Shown piece after piece: positions 44,851 through 56,340 of a stretch of DNA of 64,000 nt. The stretch's first letter is position 1. The number at the start of each line of letters is the position of its first letter. The stretch covers positions 310,001 to 374,000 of the forward strand of contig JAALGY010000011.1 of assembly GCA_032358165.1 (NCBI GenBank), in the 5' to 3' direction. Under the pieces are notes generated by a model. The model was not told the origin of the DNA and searched no databases. It saw only the letters and a program-made list of their open reading frames with translations. Origin of the DNA: Diplosphaera chodatii (taxonomy: Eukaryota > Chlorophyta > Trebouxiophyceae > Prasiolales > Stichococcaceae). A program made the translations under genes and the position numbers.

Positions 44851-47426
44851 GATGAGCGACATGCAGAAGGGAGGGATTGCCATGGTGCCAGGCACTGCCA
44901 CCATTTCGGAGCTCAGCGACGACCTGTGAGTGGTATTTCTCGCGGCTGCGTCTCTGTTGCATCATTGACGGCGCGCAACGGCGCAGGATGCGTCGTCACA
45001 ACTGCTTGTGCCTGCTGCCAAAGCCTGCATGAGTGATCAGCACATACCCACTTTTTGGTGTTGCCCCTCATACGCACAGGTTGTGCAAGATCTTCCTGCT
45101 TATCCCACAACAGAGGCAGAGGTAAGATGTTACTGGGTACCTAGTGCAATGGCCACCTGCACGGCCTCTGTTTAGCTTGATGCTTCATCACCTTGGTGCT
45201 GGGTATGATGTGCATCATGGCACTCGAAGTAGCGCGCTGCTTCGATGCAGGCTGGATGCAGTGCCGGGCACGTGCAGGCGTTGGAACTCGTTGCTGGCCA
45301 GACCGGACATGTGGCGGCACATTAGTTGCTGCAGGCGTATCGTGAGCGATCACCCGGACCCGGCCGCTTCGCAGCCTTCGGTGGCACTTACGTGGCTACA
45401 GAAGCGCGCAAGTGCAGTGACCAGCTTGCACATCGAGGTCCGGCAGAGTGGTGTGATGGACCACCGGTTATGATGCATCACAAGGGGCCGATCAAGTCCT
45501 CCAGATGTTGCGCTCACATGCCACACCCGCTTGCAGATGTGGCACCTGAGTGATCGGATCTGCTGGGTTGCAGCTGCCAGGAACCGATTCACCAGGGTTT
45601 GACATCCGCTGGGACGACGAGGAGATCCGGAGCATACTTCTGGCATTAAGCATGCCCAAGAAGCTGCAGCGACTTAGCATCCACATGCGGGATGGCACCG
45701 GCATCCGCTCAGGCACCCTGGTGGGCCAAGGTTCCCTCCCCTAGAAGCCCTACGATTGTGGTGTTTTGCAACCAAGCACAGGATTGATTTTGCTTGTGCA
45801 ATGCCGTTAAACCGGGCAATTGCATCAAGCCCGGGCATTGGGTTATTGCAGGCACATGTGCAACGGTTCACTGGCTTGACGTCGCTTGCCTGCGATGGCA
45901 TCTATGCCCATGTCGACTCACGCCATCTGAGCCAGCTGTTTGCCGGGTTGCCAGCGCTGGAAAGCTGCAGACTTTCCTTTGACGCTACCCGGCTGCTAGG
46001 ACCCCATCCAGAAGCCAGTCAACACCAAGATGGGGCTTCGTTCCCAGATGCACTGCTGCAGTGCACCCGCTTGACCAGCCTGGTGATCATTGTGCCAAGG
46101 AATAAGGCCCAGGGTCTGCTTGACTGGGGCGGACTGCCGCCAAACATCACAGTGCTCCAGCAGCTTGCGCATCTACGTCTGCAGAACTGCCTGTCGAAGC
46201 CGGTCACAGAGGTGACACATCCTTTCAGCTGTAACAGGTCATTCTTGCTTTGCCGTCAGCACACATCTGCCTGCATGACGTGTATCTACATATGATGTCA
46301 CCTGCTGCAAGAATGCCTGCTCCCTGCAGGCTCTGTCGGCATTGACCAGCCTGACCAACCTCGGCCTGCACAGCTACCACAATACAGTCTACAACGGTGA
46401 ATTTCCGGCACGTGCGGCTGTGACATCGCTGCGCTGTGTTGACATCACAATAGGTCGCTTCCCAGTTGCACTGACAGCATTAAGAGGTGCGAGCAAAGCA
46501 TACACAAGCTTACAGTCTGCCATCATGACATGACCATCTTGTCAACTTCCCTATTGAGAGTGTTTAAGGTGAGCATCGAGCTGTGGATGGCTTGCAGGCC
46601 TGCAGGACTTGACCCTCAGAGACATTCGGTCCTGCGACGAGCTCTCGCAGCTGCGTTGTTTGAGGCAGCTCTCCAGGTATGTGAGGCAACATGACGTGGG
46701 ATCTGAAGGTGCTGTGAGATTGCGTGGGGTTATCACTTCACATCAGCCAGGACGTTGCTACCACTAAAGCTACACCTTGCTGATCAAGTGCCGTTTGCTA
46801 AATTGCTCAATAGGCTGCAAATCGAGCGCTGTAACCTGGACGGTGGCAGACATGTCACAGGTGAGCTCCATCAATGCTGGACAGCTCCCAATAATATGCA
46901 TCCACTTACAACACCGGGCACGTCACCAGGAGTCCTACAGTGCGATTGACAATGCTGATGCGTGCTTGCAGATCTGACCGGTTGCATGGCGCTGGTCAGC
47001 CTGCAGATAGTCGACTGCGAGGCCACACACTTGGTCACTGCACGGTGGCACAGGCAGCTGACCCAGCTGTGCCTGGAAGGCAACCGCTTCGAGGATGAAC
47101 AGCTGGGGGGCCTGCTGCGAAGCGTGCAGCAGCTGGTCCTGCTGGACGTCCGCCGCAACCCGGCTCTCGCACTGCAGTCGTGGGAAGTACGCGAAGGCCT
47201 CCGCCGCTGCACCAGGCTGCGGGAACTGCGCGCCGAGACGTCCGAGATGGGCTGGCACGACCAGTTCACCACGGGAGGGTCGCGGGCTGATGCGGTTCAG
47301 GACCTTCAGCGGGCGCTGCCGCATGTGCATTTCCACTCTGGTGGTGCAACATTGCACGACTTTGATGAAGCCGCTGATGAACCCTCCGTTGGCCACCAGG
47401 AGGGGTATTACCACCATTATGCCTGA
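44851..47426 (+). CDS. FBL11: F-box/LRR protein
   Basis: Exon 1 (44851-44925) encodes Met-Ser-Asp-Met-Gln and ends TISELSDDL. The micro-exon at 45080-45121 is 42 nt, one codon longer than in the other members, and encodes LCKIFLLIPQQRQR. Exon 3 (about 45250-45438) has AVPGTCRRWNSLLARPDMW and SCCRRIV. Exon 4 has IRWDDEEIRSILLALSM and TGIRSGTL. The LRR exon about 45852-46211 has TGLTSLACDGI, then exons at about 46330-46485, 46597-46678 and 46814-46860. The last exon, about 46971-47426, has LVLLDVRRNPALALQ and ends FDEAADEPSVGHQEGY then YHHYA. The frame is open throughout. Confidence 0.8.
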
Positions 47427-47861
47427 ACTTGGTCAGTATATGCGCAGGACAGGCGCTTGTTGCTGACCAGTTGCTTGTGGCTTCACGGACCTAGCTAGCA
47501 CCTGCCACATGCTGGCATTGGAATATGTTGCTGCTGCAGTGAGTGACAGTGCTCAGGTAGATGGTTAGGGTTTGACCGCAATGTCTTGTGGAGCGGCTTG
47601 GCAGCTGACACATGCCGTCGAACCTCAGAGACACCTTCGTATGGAGCGAGAGCTGCACAACTGCCCGCTGATGCACTGAGCTAAGCCTGCAATGCAAGCG
47701 CTGTACCCAACCTCAAACAGCCACCCACCCTGGGGTACTGCACAATGTGCAATGCATGGCAGAGATCTAGGCATTGCGCACACACAGCAGTTGCACACGA
47801 TCCGTCGGCCTTCCCAGCAGGTGACCCAACTTCGTTCAGCCGATCGCTGGTGCGGAGCCAG
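47427..47861. promoter_or_regulatory. Upstream region of FBL12
   Basis: It contains CAGCCACCCACCCTGGGGTA at 47718-47737, about 128 bp before the start, and CGATCGCTGGTGCGGAGC before the ATG. CAACTGCCCGCTGATGCACT at about 47657-47677 is shared with FBL10 and FBL13. Confidence 0.6.
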
Positions 47862-50462
47862 ATGAATGACAGTCAGCCGTCGGCAAGGAGTGTCATGCCG
47901 CAGCATGCGCCAAGCACTGCCACCATATCGGCGCTCAGCGACGACCTGTGAGTCTTGGCCCTTGCAGCTGTGTTGCTCTTGCATCCATATGCTGTCCAGT
48001 GCTGCAACCTGCGACGAAAAAAAGTGCTCACGATTGCTTCATGTGCTGACATCATGCCATGCCTCACGCCCACAGGTTGTGCAAGATCTTCCTGATGATC
48101 CCACAGAAGCAGAGGTGGCTAGCTGCAAATGGCATCATGCAGTAGTCACCGCACGGCTTCTGTTCGAGTGTGTGATGTGTGCTGGGTATCGGCGGCGGCA
48201 GTGTGGCAATCATAGCGGTGTGCTTGATGGCGTGCAGGCTTAATGCAGTGCCGGGCACCTGCAGGCGCTGGCAGTTGCTGCTGGCCAGGCCGGACATGTG
48301 GCGGCGTTTCAGCTGCTGCAGGCACGTCGCGGACGACAGCTGGGACCCAGCCGCCTCGCAGCTCGTGGCGCTGACGTGGCTGCGGCGGCGCGCCAGCGCC
48401 ATGACCAGCTTGCACATCGAGGTCGGTTGACATGACTATAGTTTCAACTTCGCTTGAACGATCACGACTACTGCTCCAAAGGGGGAGTGTGAAGTGTCTC
48501 CTCACACTTCACTCGCATGCCACCTCCTGCTTGCAGATGTGGGATCTGCGAAATCTGATGTGTTGGAATGCAGCTGCCAGAGCCCGATGACTTTGATTTT
48601 GACCTCCGCTGGGACGATGACGAGGTCCGAACAATACTGCTGGCTTTGAGCGTGGCACCAAAGCTGCAGCGTCTCAGCATCCACATGCGGCGACGCACTG
48701 CCATTCAATCAGGCACCCTGGTGGGCCTTAGGTCCTTGGCTGAAACCCTACGTTCTTTGGCTCTGCAGCCAAGCACAAATATTGTGTCAGTGTGCTGCGG
48801 TGCGGCCAAACAGAGGCATTTGCTTGGAGCCTGGGTGTGGTCGCGCTGCAGGCACACGCGCTGATGTTCACCAGCCTGACATCGCTTGCCTGTGACGGCG
48901 TCTATGCCCACATCGGCTGGCGCCATTTGGGCCAGCTGTTCGCCGCGCTGCCAGCGCTGGAGAGCTGCTCGCTGAGGATCCGGACAGTCGAGAGTCCGAG
49001 TCCGAGCTCCAGCCCGCGCGCCAGTCATTTCGGCCGGATCAGGGGCACGGGGTTCCCGGCCACGCTGCTGCAGTGCACACGGCTGACCAGCCTGGTAGTC
49101 ATCGTGCCACAGCATGAGCCCCAGGATGTGCTGGACTGGGGCGGGCTCCACAGGACATCACAGCACTGCGGCGGCTGGCGCATCTGCGCCTGCAGAACTG
49201 CCTGTCGGAGCCCATCACAGAAGTGAACTTTCCCTCAGCTGCAGCAGGCCATTCCCGCTTTGTCATCAGCAGTTGTTGGCCTACATCACGGACACTTCCG
49301 TATGCAGACACCATGCAAGCATATTCGTGCCCTGCAGGCTCTTTCGGCATTGACCAGCCTCACCAACCTCGGCCTATGCTGCTACCACGATACATTCTAT
49401 GACAATGGGTTTCCAGCACATGCGGCTGTGGCGTCGCTGCTATGTGTCGACATCACAGGGTATTGCTTTCCAACAGCACTGACGGCCCTCACAGGTGCGA
49501 GTCGTGATGCTGATACTGGTGCAAAGCCAACAGACTGCCATCATGACACGGCTGTCTTGACCGAGTTCCCTGGTGAGGTGGTGCTGGTGAACAGCGAGCG
49601 CTGGGTTGTGTGCAGGTCTGCAGGACTTAACCCTCAGAGACATTCAAATCTGCAGCGAGCTCTCACAGCTACACTGTTTACGGCAGCTTTCAAGGTGAAT
49701 CAGCTTGACGGGAGACTTGCAACCTGCTGCGAGGTTGTGTGGGTCACACGGATGAGGGGTCATCTTATGGAAGAATCAGGCAGCGTATCGCTACCATTAT
49801 TGAGGCTACATCTTGCTGACGAGCTCCAGCTGTTCGACAGGCTGCGGATCAACAGCTGTGGCATTGCTGATGGCAGGCACGTCACAGGTGAACCCTGTCA
49901 AACGGATGGATTGGACAGCTTCCAACTGGTCCGCATGATGCCTCCCTTTGCAAGATCGTGCGTGCCAGCAGGACCTGTACCGTACCGTCCAACATGTCGA
50001 TGCCTACATGCAGACCTGACCGGTTGCGTGGCGCTTGTCAGCCTGCAAGTCATGAACTGCAAGGCCACGCACTTGCCGGCTGCGCGGTGGCACGGCCAGC
50101 TGACCCAGCTGTGCCTGGCGGGGAACCGGTTCGAGGATGCACAGCTGGCGAGCCTGCTGCGGGGCGCGCAGCAGCTGGTCCTGCTGGACGTCCGCGGCAA
50201 CTTCTCCCTCGCCCTGCAGTCAGCGGACGTGCTTGAAAGTCTCCAGCGCTGCACACGGCTGCGGGAAGTGCGCATCGAGACGTCTGATCTGCGGGTCCCG
50301 GAGTCGCGAGCCGGCGCGATTGAGGACCTGCAGCGGGTGCTGCCACATCTACATTTCAGGATTGGTGGTTTGGGAGTTCAGGACTGGTGCTTTGACGAAG
50401 CTGCTCATGAACCCACCATTGGTTGTCAGGAGGGGTACTTCACGCCTGGCTGGGGGCAGTGA
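47862..50462 (+). CDS. FBL12: F-box/LRR protein with one apparent frameshift
   Basis: Exon 1 (47862-47947) encodes Met-Asn-Asp-Ser-Gln and ends TISALSDDL. The micro-exon 48076-48114 encodes LCKIFLMIPQKQR. Exon 3 (about 48239-48422) has AVPGTCRRWQLLLARPDMW and SCCRHVA. Exon 4 (about 48573-48718) has LRWDDDEVRTILLALSVAP. The LRR exon from 48852 has TSLTSLACDGV. Near 49150, after DVLDWGGL, it lacks one base relative to its paralogs (GGGCTCCACAGGACATC). The homologous frame then gives ITALRRLAHLRLQNCLSEP. Later exons at about 49338-49494, 49615-49695, 49841-49888 and 50014-50462 are intact, ending FDEAAHEPTIGCQEGY. It is either a recent frameshift mutation or a base error. Confidence 0.72.
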
Positions 50463-50911
50463 CGTTACAGGACAGTCAGGTTTGGTGACCAGTTGCTGGG
50501 GACTACCATGGGTCTAGCACCTGACATATGCGGGCATTGCAACATAGCATTGCTGCCGCTGCCGTGGGTGGTGGGCTTCAGAGCAGATGGTATTACTGCA
50601 AATTCCTGTGGACGGCCTGGCGCTTTACCGTATATTGGAAAATGCCACTGATCACGCCCACCCTCGCATAGAGCGAGAGGTGCACGACTGCCCGCTGGAC
50701 CACTGAGCTGCAATGCAAGCTCTCGCCCCATCCTGATGCCCAGTTGCCTCTGTTACCTGAACCAACAGCCACCCACCCTGGGGTACCCAACTTTGTGTAC
50801 TCACACAACAAGTCTCGAGGAACGTTGCGCTGACATAGCAGTCCTCACACTTCCCACATCATTCCCAGCAGGTGACGATATTGCACTCAGCCGGTCGCTG
50901 GTGCGGACAAG
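50463..50911. promoter_or_regulatory. Upstream region of FBL13
   Basis: It contains CAGCCACCCACCCTGGGGTA at 50767-50786, about 127 bp before the start, and GGTCGCTGGTGCGGACA before the ATG. CGACTGCCCGCTGGACCACT at about 50686-50705 is shared with FBL10 and FBL12. Confidence 0.6.
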
Positions 50912-53524
50912 ATGAGTGACATGCAGCAGTCGGGAGGGAATGCCATGGCGCAGCATGCGCCAATCACCACCACCATATCGGAGCTCAGCGATGACCTGTG
51001 AGAGCTGTTGCTTGCAAATCCGTCTCTTGTGCAGGATGTACGCCGCACAGATGTGCAATTTGCATTGTCGCGATCGTCAGTGACCGGTGCCACAGACCCA
51101 AAGTCTCACATCACGCCATGTCCTATTGGTGCAGGTTGTGCAAGATCTTCCTGCTTGTTCCACAGAAGAATAGGTGATCATGCTTAGTACTTGTGCAGCG
51201 GCCTCTCGGACGGTCTCTGTGAAGCTGGAACCTCATCGTCTGAGCGCTGGGCTTTGGCGGCGGCATGGCACCTGATACAGTGTGACTCCTTGGTGCAGGC
51301 TGGATGCAGTGCCTGGCACGTGCAGGCGTTGGAACTCGCTGCTGGCCAGACCAGACATGTGGCGGCAGTTCAGCTGCTGCAGGCACATCGTGAACTGGGA
51401 CGATGCTTCACAGCTTCTGGCATTGAGGTGGCTGCAGCGGCGCACGAGTGAAATGACCAGCTTTCACATCGAGGTCAGCAGGTCGCAGAGTCGACAGTGA
51501 TGTGATGGACGAACAGGAGTGATGCCTCATGAGCCGGTCATCTGCCTACAGATGCTGCACTCACGACACCCCTGCTTGCAGATTTGCCACTAGAGTGAGT
51601 GGTTGTCTTGAATATGCAGCTGCCAGGGTACGATGAGATTGGGAAAATTCGCTGGGATGACGGAGAAATTCGAACGATACTGCTGGCGATGAGCCTGGCC
51701 CCAAAGCTGAAGCAGCTCAGCATTCACATGCGGAAGCGCACTGGCATGCGCTCAGGCACCCTGGTAGGCAACGGTCTAGCATCACTGCGCCTGCTGCCAA
51801 GCATGGAAGGCCATTCAATGTGTGCCTTGTCCTGCCATCGCGGTCAAGTGAGGCACGTACGTCCATGAGCTTGAATGTGATCAGCTGCAGGCGCATGTAC
51901 AGCTGTTCACCGGCCTGACATCATTGGCCTGCGACGGCATCTACAATCGTGTCGGCTCGGGCCATCTGAGCCAGCTGTTCACTGGGCTGCCAGCGCTGGA
52001 GAGCTGCTCACTGCACTTCCGGTCCACTGCGACTCCAGGCTCAGATCTCAGTCACATCGAGAGCAGCGGGGATGAGTTCCCAGACACGCTGCTGCAGTGC
52101 ACACGGCTCACCAGCCTCGTGGTCACGGTGCCAAGGCATATGCCTAAGGGTGTGCTGGACTGGGGCGGACTGCCACAAAACATCACGGTGCTCTGGCAGC
52201 TGGCGCAGCTGCGGCTGTACAACTGCCTGTCGAAGCCCGTCACAGAGGTGAGTTGGCAGCTGCTGCTAATGGTCTGGACGCATCCTCAGTGCCTGCAAGA
52301 GTTGCCTATGTCCCTGTTGCACATCATACAACAGCCCCCATGCGTTGCAGGCTCTGTCGGCAATCACCAGCCTGACCAACCTCGGTCTGTGCTGCTACGA
52401 CGATGCATTTTACGCCAATGGAATGCTGTCAGGCCCCGTGTTCCCAGCATCCGCAGCTGTGACGTCACTGCGGTGTGTTGACATTACGGGGGCTTCCATC
52501 CCTCGTGCACTGAGACTTCTGACAGGTGCGTAAAGACTATACACAAGCCGACAGATTGCCATTGCGGCATGGCTGCACTTTGCCACCTTCGCTGATGAAG
52601 TGCTGTTTGGTCAGCACCGACCTCTGGATGGGTTGCAGGTCTGCAGGACTTGACCCTCTGGAACATCCAGTACTGCAGTGAACTCTGGCTACTAGGTAGT
52701 TGCACGCAGCTTTCCAGGTGAGCGGAGAAGTGGCGGCATGAACGTGCGACGCGCTGCGAGGTTGGGTTGGGTGACCACACTTCACATCAGCCGGCATACT
52801 CGTACCCTACCAACTGGAGCTGGATTGCGCGCACGACCTGCATTCGATGCCTTGCTGCACAGGCTGCGATTGGAGAGCTGTGACATTCTACACGGCAACT
52901 GTGTATCAGGTGTGTGCTCGTGACTGCTTTGGTGCCTCCTCAATCGTTCACATGAATCATGCAACTGCATCTTTGTTGCACCAAGCAAGGGGCTCTCCAA
53001 GGCCACCAGCTATGCCGATGCCCACAACGCTTGCAGGTCTTGACAACTGCACGGCACTTGTCAGCCTCCAGATAGTCAACTGCGAGGCCGTGCAACTGGC
53101 GCCTGCCCCATGGCACAGTCAGCTGACGCAGTTGTGCCTGGCGGATTACCGCTTTGAGGATGCACAGCTGGTCAGCCTGCTGCAAGCCGCGCAACAGCTG
53201 GTTTTGCTGGACATTTGCGGCAACCCGTCCCTGGCACTGCAGTCAGCAGATGTGCTCGCAAGTCTCCAGCGCTGCACAAGGCTGCGCAAAGTGCGCGTCG
53301 AGACCTTCGGCTGTCGCCAAGAGCTGCGCAATGCCGATGCGATCTGGCAGCTCCAGCGGGCGCTGCCGTCTGTGCGATTCCACCCTGATGGCGGATCTTC
53401 CCGCTGCTTTGATGGAGCTGCTGCTAAACCCTCCATTGGTTGTCAGGAGGGGTACTATGGGCCTGGGGTGGGCAGTAGTACTGCATGGCAGTCAAGTGTT
53501 GGTGATTGGTATTGGCGAACCTAA
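50912..53524 (+). CDS. FBL13: F-box/LRR protein, last of the array
   Basis: Exon 1 (50912-50997) encodes Met-Ser-Asp-Met-Gln and ends TISELSDDL. The micro-exon 51135-51173 encodes LCKIFLLVPQKNR. Exon 3 (about 51299-51474) has AVPGTCRRWNSLLARPDMW and SCCRHIV, and is shorter than its paralogs by a few codons before LRWLQRR. Exon 4 (about 51620-51762) has IRWDDGEIRTILLAMSLAP and TGMRSGTL. LRR exons lie at about 51892-52247, 52351-52526, 52640-52719 and 52862-52910. The last exon, about 53037-53524, has LVLLDICGNPSLALQ and FDGAAAKPSIGCQEGY, then an extra tail of about 25 residues rich in Gly, Ser and Trp. No lesion was seen. Confidence 0.8.
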
Positions 53525-54284
53525 TTGGGCCAGCACCTGCAACACGCTAGTATAGGAACATGCTGCCACTATGCACAGATGGCACTCTTCAGACTGAACA
53601 TGTACAACACAGGCTTGCTGACAAGCTGCAAACCCTCCAGCTGAACACGGCCTCACCTCTTCAGCATATTGATCTGGAACAGCAGTCGCACATGCACACT
53701 GCTGTTCACACAGCACATAGTGTGAATTGATGACCTGCCAAACTGGAGCTCACCATCAGCCGCCCTGTGGGGGCCGACCGGATCCGCTGACCTCCAAAAA
53801 TGCATCCACAACCACACAAAACCGCCCATTCACCTTACAAACTGGTGCAAATTGTATCTATGATGGCAACTATGCCCTTCTCTTGGTCTGGTGCTTTCCC
53901 GAAGGGTTTCCTCAGGTTGGCATCCTTCGGACAGTGATATTGTGCTGAGCCCGGTATTGCGACAAGCCCTCTCTAACGACGCACATCAAGGCGAGCTATA
54001 ATCGTGAAGCAGCTCGTAAGCATTGGATTGAGTGCCTTGACAAGTGCGAAGTCGTCGTCCCACGTCAAGGTCATTGGTCAGCAAGAATCAGCCCTCGAGG
54101 CAGCATCTGATCGCAGAAAGCAGGTGGGGCTGCCACTACGTGCTAGTACCACCGTATTCACGCAGATAAGTAGGGTCCAAGCCTGTAGCCGCCGCATGCA
54201 GCACCGCTGCAGCAGGCGCAGCATGTTTGCCTCAGCGGCATGGCGCTCCGCAGCTGAGCAGGCCATCAGCTGAGCAATCCGCAG
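53525..54284. other. Spacer between FBL13 and the glycosyltransferase-like gene
   Basis: It marks the right edge of the F-box cluster. An open frame of 89 codons at 54004-54273 has no recognisable content, and I do not call it. The region should hold the promoter of the next gene. Confidence 0.4.
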
Positions 54285-56340
54285 ATGCCGGTCGGCGAGT
54301 ACGCAGCGGGCAAGGCTCTGCGCATTGCCTGTGCTGCACTGCTGCCCGGCTGGCTGCTGCTGTGGGTGGTGATCGTGCTGCTCGGGACATCGGCGGACAC
54401 AGTGCACCTGCGCCCATGCTCAGCCCGCGCAGCCTCCACCTTCGGCGGCCACCGTCGCGAGTTGCACGATGGGTATAAACGTTCAGTGCTACGATACACC
54501 CTTACTCATAAGCCCTGGGTTTGCAAAACTTGCACAGTATATTCTAGTTTGGTCAGGCCGTTTCAGGCCGCCATGCTGTCATGCATGCTCGCAGGCTGGA
54601 GCTGGTGCCATACGATGCCAGCATGTCGCGCAGGACGCAGCCAGACATCCGCAAGCCCAGTAAGCAGCACGAATGGCATTGCCTGGCTGCGCACGTCGAT
54701 CCTTCACCATCAACTACACTCCCCTAACTCGCCTGAGTGCTACACAGAAGCAGGCCGTGCAAGTGCACGGGCCAGCGCAGCAGCGGCGCACGTGCAGCTG
54801 CTGCAGGAGGCCGCCGGCGCCTTCGCATATGTGTGCATGCAGCCGCGCTGCAACCCGCGGCTGCTGTGCACCTCGGCGGCGGCGCTGCGCGACGTAGGCG
54901 GCTGGCGCGGGCCGCTGTACGTGATCACGGACCATCCGGAGGCGCTGCGCATGCACTGCCAGGTGCGCCGACACATTGGCCAAAACCCTGCGGAGCGCCG
55001 TTGCTGGCACATTTACAAGCCACCACAGCTGGCGTGCTAGGCTGCAATCCTGTTGGGTCTCCTGGCGGCGGGCCAGCTGCTGGTGACATGGCATCAGCTC
55101 TGCCTGCATGCGAAGGCTGCACTGCACGTCACCTGTGTTGATTGGATGTGAGGCTTTCCACGATGTAGGGCATGGTCGCCCTCACGGTAACAGTGTGGTC
55201 AAGGGTTGAGGGTTCGTCGGGTATCATGCAGGGGCTGTTCACGGAGGTGTACACCCCGCAGCGCGATGAGGCGGGCTACCGCTCGGTTCGGGCGCAGCCG
55301 CTGCAGCTGCTGCCCGGGGACGTCCGGCGAGTGGTGCTGCTGTCGCCGGGCACGATCACAGTGTCGTGCCTCACGCCCTTCCTGGCATACCTGTCCAGGT
55401 CGGGGCTCACAGCATAGAGTACTGCTGCAGGCCTGTGGTCGAGGAGAAGCACCTTCCTGTTTATGCCTTGCTCTTATTGCTGTCAAAACAAACAGGAAAC
55501 ACAGATGGCGCCGTGCCTGACGACCCTCTGGCAGCCACCAACACATCGTGACATCTGGTCCACTGCGATCATCTAGGGGCCAACTATGTGTGCAGGCTCA
55601 AGTATGAGATTGGCATGAGCATCGCGCCGGACGACAGCGCATGGCGGGGGCGCACTTTTGATCCGGGGCTGGTGCTGCACCGTGAGTCTGGCAGCAGCCG
55701 AGACTGCTCCGCAGCCTGGGCAGCCGACATCGTGCAGCGCGTCAGCAGGGAGCGCGCGGCTGCCAGTGATGCTGCCAGCCTGGCGCACGTCGAAGGTGAG
55801 GTTACAGTCTGGCTCGCACAGTGGCAAGCTGCTTGTAATAGGTGCACGTGAAAGCTGCTATGAACTGCGAGCTGTGTGCAGGCACACTTGCAATAATGGC
55901 AGAGAGATTGCTGGGTATAAAGTATCATAGACTGCAGCAGAAGGACACTGTAAGTCGCATCCAAACTTCAGATGCTGGTGGCCTGCAGGCAACAAGGCCC
56001 GCGGAGGGTGCCGCCGGCACCACCGCCTGCCCAGGCGCTTCTTCGTGGCCATGGACACCTCTATCTGGCTGATCAAGGTTGGTCACCAGCCCAGCATTGA
56101 CCGTGCTGCATCAGGCAGTGTTTTGGTCACGATGTGCACCAATGGGATGCCGCTGCTTACGCCTCTCCTTGCTTGCATTGAGAGCCGCATCAGATTCTCA
56201 AGTTGCATCGTCGGTTTGTGCAGGCCAAGATGCTGGTGCGGCGGCCGGTGTTCGTCATGTACTCGGAGCCCATGCAGCGCAGGTGGTACTGGCGCTACAC
56301 CCAGCGCGCCCTGGAGCGGCAGGTTGCTGCCGTGGCGTGA
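54285..56340 (+). CDS. Type II membrane protein, glycosyltransferase-like
   Basis: Exons join in phase: 54285-54472, 54595-54659, 54748-54962, 55232-55398, 55595-55795, 55989-56077 and 56224-56340. A single N-terminal membrane anchor (LLPGWLLLWVVIVLLG, about residues 18-34) follows a short basic start. The next blocks resemble the nucleotide-diphospho-sugar transferase layout: FAYVCMQPRCNPRLLC then GGWRGPLYVITDHPEAL, LQLLPGDVRRVVLL then LTPFLAYLS, GRTFDPGLVLHRES, and FFVAMDTSIWLIK near the end. A Golgi location is inferred from the topology. The expected acidic DxD after VVLL is missing; the sequence reads Ser-Pro-Gly. No close family name can be given with certainty, so it could be an inactive or divergent glycosyltransferase or an algal-specific protein. 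Confidence 0.6.

Noticed and set aside
10821..53524. NLR-type immune receptors
   Set aside because: LRRs are present but there is no NB-ARC/NACHT P-loop. The N-terminus is an F-box.
36075..53524. FBL8-13 as one giant gene
   Set aside because: Each unit has its own ATG, F-box, C-terminal tail with a stop, and upstream element.
54004..54273. 89-codon open frame upstream of the glycosyltransferase-like gene
   Set aside because: No domain, no splice link in phase to the next exon, and no paralog in the window.
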